Shown piece by piece: positions 30,216-35,635 of a stretch of 35,635 nt of DNA; the stretch's first letter is position 1, and the number at the start of each line of letters is the position of its first letter. This stretch comes from Gemmatimonadota bacterium (GTDB lineage: Bacteria > Gemmatimonadota > Gemmatimonadetes > Gemmatimonadales > GWC2-71-9), in NCBI GenBank assembly GCA_029862935.1, contig JAOTWK010000004.1, positions 1 to 35,635 of the forward strand, written 5' to 3'. The notes under the pieces are model-generated. The model saw only the letters and a program-made list of their open reading frames with translations. It did no database searches and had not been told where the DNA came from. The position numbers and the translations under genes were made by a program.

Positions 30216-31400
30216 ATGACATTCCAGGGTGTCGACTTCTACGATGTCGACTCGTTGTTCTCCGAAGAGGAGCGCGCCGTTCGCGATACCGTGCGGAAGT
30301 GGGTGGACGACGAGGTGATGCCGATTATCGCGGAACGGTATCTCGCGGGGAAGTTCCCAGTCGAGTTGATTCCGGCCATGGGAGAGCTGGGCATGTTGGG
30401 CGCGAACCTCCCCGAGGAATACGGTTGCGCCGGGCTCAACAACGTGGCGTACGGCCTCATCATGCAGGAACTCGAGCGCGGTGACAGCGGTATGCGATCG
30501 TTTGCCTCGGTGCAGGGCTCGCTCGTCATGTATCCAATCTTCGAATTCGGCAGCGAGGAACAGCGTCGGGAGTGGCTCCCCAAGCTCGCGAGCGGCGAGT
30601 GTGTCGGATGTTTCGGCCTCACCGAAGCCGACTTCGGATCGAATCCCGGTGGCCTGATCACGGTTGCCAGGGAAGATGGCGACGGATGGGTGCTCAACGG
30701 ATCCAAGATGTGGATCACCAACGGATCCATGGCACACGTCGCGATCATCTGGGCCAAGACTGGCGCCATCGGCGACGCCAAGTCGATTCGCGGATTCATC
30801 GTGCCCACCGACACCAAGGGATTCTCCGCCAAGGAGGTGGAGGGCAAGCTCTCGCTTAAGGCGAGTGACACGAGCGAGCTCGTGCTCGAAGACGTGCGGA
30901 TCCCCAAGGACCACCTTCTCCCCAAGAGTGGCGGCCTCAAGAGCCCGCTCAAGTGCCTCACACAGGCGCGCTACGGGATAGCGTGGGGTGGCGTTGGTGC
31001 TGCCTTGGCCTGCTTCGACGAGGCGCGTGCGTATGCGGCGGAGCGGGTGATGTTCGATCGGCCTATCGGTGGGTTCCAGATCCAGCAGGCGCGCCTCGCC
31101 GAGATGCTCACCGAGATCACCAAGGCGCAGCTCTTGTGCATGCAACTGGGCCGGCTCAAGGATCAGGGAACCTTCACCCCGGCTCAGGTGTCCTTGGCCA
31201 AGCGTAACAACGTGAACTTGGCATGCGAGTGTGCACGTGAAGCGCGTCGCCTGCTCGGCGCGAGTGGCATCATCGCCGAGTATCAGTCGATGCGACACCT
31301 CGCCAACCTCGAGAGCGTGTACACGTACGAGGGGACGCACGACATCCACACGCTCGTGCTTGGTGAAGCGGTCACGGGTTTGAGTGCGTTCAAGGGCTGA
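30216..31400 (+). CDS. Acyl-CoA dehydrogenase, glutaryl-CoA dehydrogenase-like
   Basis: The 394-residue flavoenzyme has CFGLTEADFGSNPGGL (FAD/substrate site), GSKMWITNG, and a catalytic Glu372 in YTYEGTHDIHTLVLG. YEGTHDIH and the TEADFGSNP segment are close to glutaryl-CoA dehydrogenase, which also decarboxylates. MFDRPIGGFQIQQARLAEM supports the FAD-binding dimer site. ATG 30216 follows GGAGGCGCGAGC. It is followed after 13 bases by a DUF427 gene. Confidence 0.91.
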   Translation: MTFQGVDFYDVDSLFSEEERAVRDTVRKWVDDEVMPIIAERYLAGKFPVELIPAMGELGMLGANLPEEYGCAGLNNVAYGLIMQELERGDSGMRSFASVQGSLVMYPIFEFGSEEQRREWLPKLASGECVGCFGLTEADFGSNPGGLITVAREDGDGWVLNGSKMWITNGSMAHVAIIWAKTGAIGDAKSIRGFIVPTDTKGFSAKEVEGKLSLKASDTSELVLEDVRIPKDHLLPKSGGLKSPLKCLTQARYGIAWGGVGAALACFDEARAYAAERVMFDRPIGGFQIQQARLAEMLTEITKAQLLCMQLGRLKDQGTFTPAQVSLAKRNNVNLACECAREARRLLGASGIIAEYQSMRHLANLESVYTYEGTHDIHTLVLGEAVTGLSAFKG

Positions 31401-31413
31401 TAGAGGAGGCACG

Positions 31414-31698
31414 ATGGCCAAGGCGGAATGGAAGGGCGTGACGATCGCCGAGAGCGATAGTATCGAGATCGTGGAGGGAAACGTCTATTTCCCGCCCGAT
31501 TCCCTGAATCGCGAATATCTCCAGGAATCCAACCACTCGACGACCTGCCCATGGAAGGGCCGGGCTAGCTACTATCACGTGGCCGTGTCGGGAGCGCGAA
31601 ACGAAAACGCCGCGTGGTATTACCCCGAGCCGAAGGACGCGGCGCAGCACATCAAAGATCATGTCGCGTTCTGGCGTGGCGTGAAGGTGGAGCAATAG
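31414..31698 (+). CDS. DUF427 domain protein
   Basis: The 94-residue protein matches DUF427 across its length: AEWKGVTIAESDSIEIVEG, YFPPDSL, STTCPWKGRASYYHV and AAWYYPEPKDAAQHIKDHVAFW. The family is small and widespread with no established biochemistry. AGAGGAGG lies just upstream of ATG 31414. The stop overlaps the next gene's GTG by one base. Confidence 0.88.
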   Translation: MAKAEWKGVTIAESDSIEIVEGNVYFPPDSLNREYLQESNHSTTCPWKGRASYYHVAVSGARNENAAWYYPEPKDAAQHIKDHVAFWRGVKVEQ

Positions 31699-32879
31699 TG
31701 CGCAAGGTGAACGTGCAGACTCAGCATAGGCGCTGGCTGGCCGGCCCAGTCATCGTGGCCACGTGCTTGGGATGTACGCCCGCCGGCCAAGGCATGAATA
31801 TCAGCGAGCCTACGACCGACAGCGGCGTCGCACTCGAGGTGGTCGCCCAAGGACTGCGCAATCCGGTGTACGTCACGGCACCGGCAAACGACGCGCGGCT
31901 CTTCATTGTGGAGCAACCGGGCCGCATCCGCGTGGTCGAGGGGAATGCGCTCCGCAGCGAACCATTTCTCGATATCGAGAATCGCGTACGGGACGGTGGT
32001 GAGCAGGGGCTGTTAGGACTTGCGTTCCACCCGGATTACGCATCCAACGGCTATTTCTACGTCAACTACACGATTCAGGACGGCAGCACCAGGATCGAGC
32101 GGTATCAAGTGTCGGCCGATCCGAATCGCGCGGACGTCAACTCAGACAAGGTCATAATCCAGATCCCGCAGCCGTACGGCAACCACAACGGTGGCATGGT
32201 GCTGTTCGGGCCGGATGGCATGCTGTACATCGGGATGGGGGATGGCGGATCCGCCAACGACCCACAGGACAACGGCCAAAACGCGGCCACGCTACTGGGA
32301 TCGCTGCTACGAATCGACGTCGACGGGGGAGATCCGTATGCCATCCCAAACGACAACCCGTTCGTGGGGAACCCGCAGGCGCGTGATGAGATCTGGGCCA
32401 TCGGCTTGCGGAACCCGTGGCGCTTCTCGTTCGACAGCCAGGATGGACTCCTGTACATCGGAGATGTGGGTCAGAACGCCTGGGAAGAAGTCCACGTCGC
32501 CCCGCTGGACGTGGGCGGGCTCAACTACGGTTGGAACGAGATGGAAGGGCGGCACTGCTTTGGGATGGGCGGCTGCGACCAGACCGGTCTTACCCTCCCT
32601 CCCGTGGAATACGGGCACGACAATGGCTGCTCCGTGATTGGCGGCATCGTCTATCGCGGCACGGCGCTAGCGGACGTGGCCGGTCACTACTTCTACTCCG
32701 ACTGGTGCGGCGGGTGGCTCAGGAGCTTCCGCTACGTGAACGGTGCGGCCACGGCACATTCTGAATGGGCGGTGGGCGATATTGGCAACGTGCTCACGTT
32801 CGGTGAGGACGCTGCTCGCAACGTCTACATCGGATCCCAGAATGGGCGGGTCTATCGCCTGATCCCTGACGGCGGCTAA
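31698..32879 (+). CDS. PQQ-dependent sugar dehydrogenase family lipoprotein
   Basis: GTG 31698 gives 393 residues. The leader WLAGPVIVATCLGC is lipoprotein-like with Cys in CLGCTPAG, placing the enzyme in the envelope. The body is a six-bladed propeller of the soluble glucose dehydrogenase/HHIP type: GLLGLAFHPDYASNGYFYV, HNGGMVLFGPDGMLYIGMGDGG, LLRIDVDGGDPYAIP, GLRNPWRFSFD and YIGDVGQNAWEEV are all recognisable. These coordinate PQQ and calcium in aldose dehydrogenases. Whether PQQ is made by this organism cannot be judged here. Confidence 0.9.
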   Translation: MRKVNVQTQHRRWLAGPVIVATCLGCTPAGQGMNISEPTTDSGVALEVVAQGLRNPVYVTAPANDARLFIVEQPGRIRVVEGNALRSEPFLDIENRVRDGGEQGLLGLAFHPDYASNGYFYVNYTIQDGSTRIERYQVSADPNRADVNSDKVIIQIPQPYGNHNGGMVLFGPDGMLYIGMGDGGSANDPQDNGQNAATLLGSLLRIDVDGGDPYAIPNDNPFVGNPQARDEIWAIGLRNPWRFSFDSQDGLLYIGDVGQNAWEEVHVAPLDVGGLNYGWNEMEGRHCFGMGGCDQTGLTLPPVEYGHDNGCSVIGGIVYRGTALADVAGHYFYSDWCGGWLRSFRYVNGAATAHSEWAVGDIGNVLTFGEDAARNVYIGSQNGRVYRLIPDGG

Positions 32880-32893
32880 CCGCCGCCGCCTCT
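32870..32893 (+). terminator. Weak hairpin at the end of the sugar dehydrogenase gene
   Basis: CGGCGG (32870-32875) and CCGCCG (32880-32885) form six pairs around CTAA, which includes the stop codon. A pyrimidine-rich tail without a T-run follows. It may attenuate or end transcription before the MFS gene. Confidence 0.35.
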
Positions 32894-32916
32894 TCCAAGG
32901 GGGCCGAGCGCCGATC

Positions 32917-34101
32917 GTGCGCGACCACTCGTCAGCTCAGCCATTACTCCTCGACGCCAATTTGCGCGTGATCTTTTCGATTACGCTCATGGCCATGCTC
33001 GGTGTCGCGAGTGTGACACCGGCTTTTCCGCGAATCAGCACTGCCCTTGACGTGACCCCAGAGGCCGTGGGGTGGCTCATCTCTGCATTCACGGTTCCCG
33101 GTGTGTTCTTGGCACCTGTGTTGGGCGTCGCCGCCGATCGATTCGGTCGCAAGCGCATTCTTGTCCCCTCACTCCTCGTCTTCGGCCTGGCAGGTGCGGC
33201 ATGTGGTCTGGCGCGCGACTTCGAGGTGTTGTTGGCCCTGCGATTCCTGCAGGGCGTTGGTGGCGCGGCACTCGGGTCGCTCAACGTGACGCTCATCGGT
33301 GACCTGTACGACGGAGGGCGCCGCACGACGGCCTTTGGGTACAACGCGGGCGTCCTGAGCATCGGGACGGCCGTGTATCCCGCCATCGGCGGCGCCCTGG
33401 CCCTCCTCGCCTGGTATGTGCCGTTCTTCCTGCCGATCTTGGCAGTGCCGGTGGCGTTTTTCGTGTTGTCGGTCCTCAAGTACCCGGAGCCCAGGTCCCA
33501 AACCGCGTTGGGCACGTACCTGCGGAGCGCGCTGCAGCTCGTGCGAAGCGGCCAACTGCTCCTCCTGTTCACGACAGGCGTGGTGATCTTCATCCTCATC
33601 TACGGGGCGTACCTCACGTTCCTTCCCTTCGTGCTGGAACGGCTCTTCGGGGCGACACCTCTCGGGATTGGAGTCGTGTTTGCAGCGGCATCGTTGGCTA
33701 CAGCAGTGGGGGCGTTTCTGGTGGGCAAGCTCGCCCAATTGACGAGCCAGCGGCGTTTGATCCTCATCGGTTTCGTACTCTACAGTGTCACGATGGGCGC
33801 CATTCCTCTCGTTGAGGCGCTGTGGCTGATCGTCGCCCTGGCGATGGCATTCGGGTTCGCTAACGGGATCACGGTTCCCACAGTGATCACCCTCGTTGCC
33901 GGCACCACATCTGGAGAGCACCGCGCGATCATCATGTCGGTCAACGGGATGGTGCTGCGATTGGGGCAAACGGTGGGCCCCCTGATCGCAGGCCTCGCAT
34001 ACGCTTGGCTCGGACTCGGCGCAGCGTTTTGGGTATGTGGCGGGCTGGCGCTGGGGATGCTCATCGTGTTGGGGATCGTCGAGGTGAAAGGTGAAAGGTG
34101 A
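32917..34101 (+). CDS. MFS transporter
   Basis: The 394-residue protein shows about 12 hydrophobic helices. The loop 2-3 motif is GVAADRFGRKR, and helix 4 carries LALRFLQGVGGAALG, both characteristic of drug:H+ antiporter-type major facilitator members. The substrate is not predictable. The last codons (VKGER and stop, 34084-34101) are formed by a heptamer repeat array, so the C-terminus is a product of repeat invasion or read-on. The start codon at 32917 is GTG. Confidence 0.88.
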   Translation: MRDHSSAQPLLLDANLRVIFSITLMAMLGVASVTPAFPRISTALDVTPEAVGWLISAFTVPGVFLAPVLGVAADRFGRKRILVPSLLVFGLAGAACGLARDFEVLLALRFLQGVGGAALGSLNVTLIGDLYDGGRRTTAFGYNAGVLSIGTAVYPAIGGALALLAWYVPFFLPILAVPVAFFVLSVLKYPEPRSQTALGTYLRSALQLVRSGQLLLLFTTGVVIFILIYGAYLTFLPFVLERLFGATPLGIGVVFAAASLATAVGAFLVGKLAQLTSQRRLILIGFVLYSVTMGAIPLVEALWLIVALAMAFGFANGITVPTVITLVAGTTSGEHRAIIMSVNGMVLRLGQTVGPLIAGLAYAWLGLGAAFWVCGGLALGMLIVLGIVEVKGER

Positions 34102-34132
34102 AAGGGTGAAAAGTGAAAGATGAAGAGTGAAA
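34083..34132. repeat. GGTGAAA heptamer array
   Basis: Three exact GGTGAAA units at 34083, 34090 and 34097 are followed by about four degenerate ones (GGTGAAA after an extra G, AGTGAAA, GATGAA, GAGTGAAA). The first 19 bases are coding in the MFS gene and provide its stop. Confidence 0.8.
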
Positions 34133-34139
34133 CGTCGTT

Positions 34140-34170
<31 letters not shown>

Positions 34171-34185
34171 CTGTATCTTCCGTCC

Positions 34186-35635
34186 ATGACCCGCACCCAG
34201 GCTGAGAAGCGCGTTCGCGAGCTCCACGCCGAGCTGCGGCATCACGATTACCTGTATTACGTGAAGGATGCGCCGGAGATCTCCGACGCGGCGTATGACA
34301 CGCTGTTTCAGGAGCTCAAGGCGCTCGAAGCGCAGTTCCCGGAGTTCCGGACGCCCGATTCTCCGACCCAACGCGTGGCCGGCATGGCGCTCGATCAGTT
34401 TCCCAAGGTCACGCACACGGTACCGATGCTGAGCCTCGACTCCAGTCAGGACGAAGACGCGCTCAAGCGTTTTGACGATCGACTGCGCAAGGCCCTGGGC
34501 AGCGACATTCGGTATGTGGTCGATCCCAAGTTGGATGGTGCATCGGTCGAGCTGGTGTATGAAGGCGGCGTGTTGGTTCGCGCCTCTACCCGCGGTGACG
34601 GTGCGGTCGGTGAGGGAATCACCGAGAACGTCCGGACTATTCGGAGCGTGCCGCTCAGACTGCGTGACGGGAAATCGGGTGCACCATCGTTCTTGGCGGT
34701 GCGTGGCGAAGTGATTCTGCGGGTGGCGCAGTTCGAGAAGCTCAATGAGCGATTGCTTGAGGAGGGCAAAGAGCCGTTCGCCAATCCGCGGAACGCTGCC
34801 GCCGGGGGTCTGCGACAGCTCGACCCACAGAACACGGCCCAGCGACCGCTCGATATCTATGTCTACGACATCTTAGGTGTAGAGGGCGACGAGCCCGACA
34901 CGCAGTGGGAAGTCCTGCGGTCGCTCGAGGCATGGGGCTTCCCGGTCAATGAGTTGGCGCGTCAGGTGACATCTGTGGACGAGATCGTGGAGTATCACGC
35001 GCAGCTCACCGAGCAGCGCGATGATCTCGAATACGAGATCGATGGCGTCGTCGTGAAGCTCGATGACCTGACGGCAAGAGATGACCTGGGGGTGACGTCG
35101 CATCACCCACGTTGGGCGTTCGCATTCAAGTTCCCCGCACGGAAAGAAGTGACCCGGGTGTTGGCCATCGTGCCCAGCGTCGGGCGGACGGGTGTCGTCA
35201 CCCCTGTGGCTATGCTACGTCCCGTCGAGTTGAGCGGAGTCACGGTGAGCCGCGCGAGTCTGCACAATCGCGAGGAAGTGGGGCGCAAGGACGTACGCGA
35301 AGGCGATCGAGTGCGCGTGCAACGTGCGGGAGACGTCATCCCCCAGGTGCTGGAGCGGATTGCGGAACCGGGCAGAAGACGGAAGCCCCGCTTCAAGATG
35401 CCGACGACGTGTCCCTCGTGCGGCACGCCACTCATCGAACGCGGGCCCTTCACTGTGTGTCTCAACGGATTCCAGTGTCCGGCACAGCTCGCAGGACGGA
35501 TTCAGCACTTTGCCTCACGAGACGCGCTCGATATCGCAGGGCTGGGTGAGGGAACCTCAAAACAGCTCGTGACTGAGGGGCTCGTGTCCCAACTACCCGA
35601 CCTATTTGACCTGCGAGTGGAGCAGTTACTGCAAA
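34186..35635 (+). CDS. ligA: NAD-dependent DNA ligase LigA, 3' truncated by window edge
   Basis: The reading frame stays open from ATG 34186 to the window end, giving 483 codons of an expected ~670. The adenylation lysine lies in DPKLDGAS as Lys115, matching the usual position. RGDGAVGEGITENVRTI, FANPRNAAAGGLRQLD, YEIDGVVVKLDD and WAFAFKFPARKEVTRV follow in the standard order. A zinc finger with four Cys (CPSCGTP to VCLNGFQCPAQ) and the start of the helix-hairpin-helix region (IAGLGEGTSKQL) are present; the BRCT domain would lie beyond the window. It seals nicks in DNA using NAD+. No ribosome site is obvious; the repeat array ends 18 bases upstream. Confidence 0.96.
   Translation, partial: MTRTQAEKRVRELHAELRHHDYLYYVKDAPEISDAAYDTLFQELKALEAQFPEFRTPDSPTQRVAGMALDQFPKVTHTVPMLSLDSSQDEDALKRFDDRLRKALGSDIRYVVDPKLDGASVELVYEGGVLVRASTRGDGAVGEGITENVRTIRSVPLRLRDGKSGAPSFLAVRGEVILRVAQFEKLNERLLEEGKEPFANPRNAAAGGLRQLDPQNTAQRPLDIYVYDILGVEGDEPDTQWEVLRSLEAWGFPVNELARQVTSVDEIVEYHAQLTEQRDDLEYEIDGVVVKLDDLTARDDLGVTSHHPRWAFAFKFPARKEVTRVLAIVPSVGRTGVVTPVAMLRPVELSGVTVSRASLHNREEVGRKDVREGDRVRVQRAGDVIPQVLERIAEPGRRRKPRFKMPTTCPSCGTPLIERGPFTVCLNGFQCPAQLAGRIQHFASRDALDIAGLGEGTSKQLVTEGLVSQLPDLFDLRVEQLLQ

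Noticed and set aside
29913..31421. 502-codon minus-strand frame opposite the acyl-CoA dehydrogenase
   Set aside because: Shadow of a well-supported forward gene; no recognisable motif.

Overview
The window is a dense, roughly 60-65% GC bacterial segment with short intergenic gaps, many 1-, 4- and 8-base gene overlaps and frequent GTG/TTG starts. Gene content points to Gemmatimonadota or a close relative: a SARP-type AAA regulator, a BNR-repeat lipoprotein, DUF885, a YtxJ-type bacilliredoxin, a small protein ending in Cys-Cys beside an ArsA-like ATPase, and heptanucleotide intergenic repeats. This placement is an inference from gene content; no rRNA or tRNA is visible. The first gene (HD-GYP) is cut at its 5' end and the last (ligA) at its 3' end by the window edges.

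Layout: (1) 1-4.2 kb, an HD-GYP phosphodiesterase converging on a giant SARP/AAA/TPR regulator. Base composition steps sharply near 3115, inside the regulator. (2) 4.4-6.9 kb, a BNR-repeat lipoprotein, a bacterial GPP34 (GOLPH3-like) protein and the peptidoglycan glycosyltransferase MtgA, facing a MoxR ATPase. (3) 8.2-11.3 kb, an ATP synthase operon atpZ-atpI-atpB-atpE-atpF-atpH that stops after delta at a good terminator; alpha, gamma, beta and epsilon are not here. A structured, repeat-bearing 310-base spacer separates atpB from atpE. (4) 11.4-15.5 kb, a beta-hydroxyacid dehydrogenase facing a radical SAM - TPM - nucleotidyltransferase-like - LemA operon. (5) 15.6-18.2 kb, a tightly overlapped run: polyferredoxin, cupin, sugar-phosphate nucleotidyltransferase, YtxJ-like redoxin and a small membrane protein. 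(6) 18.2-25 kb, a Tat-exported Ntn asparaginase, a methyltransferase, a DUF885 metallopeptidase-like protein, the CC-ending small protein with an ArsA-like ATPase, and CstA. (7) 25.2-34.1 kb, SDR, crotonase, lipoprotein, isocitrate-type dehydrogenase, zinc ribbon membrane protein, metallophosphoesterase, SprT-like protein, glutaryl-CoA-type dehydrogenase, DUF427, PQQ-type sugar dehydrogenase and an MFS carrier, followed by ligA.

The most unusual non-coding signal is a set of short tandem repeats placed between genes. Three loci (8052, 9714, 12341), all in the same orientation and clustered around the ATP synthase operon, each hold four exact GTCGTC hexamers at a strict 9-base period with variable 3-base spacers. 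Two of them are accompanied by a polypyrimidine 9-mer array that shares an identical 22-base core in opposite orientation. Separate heptamer arrays lie upstream of moxR and between the MFS gene and ligA; the latter array supplies the last codons and stop of the MFS gene. No insertion sequence, CRISPR array, prophage or tRNA was found.
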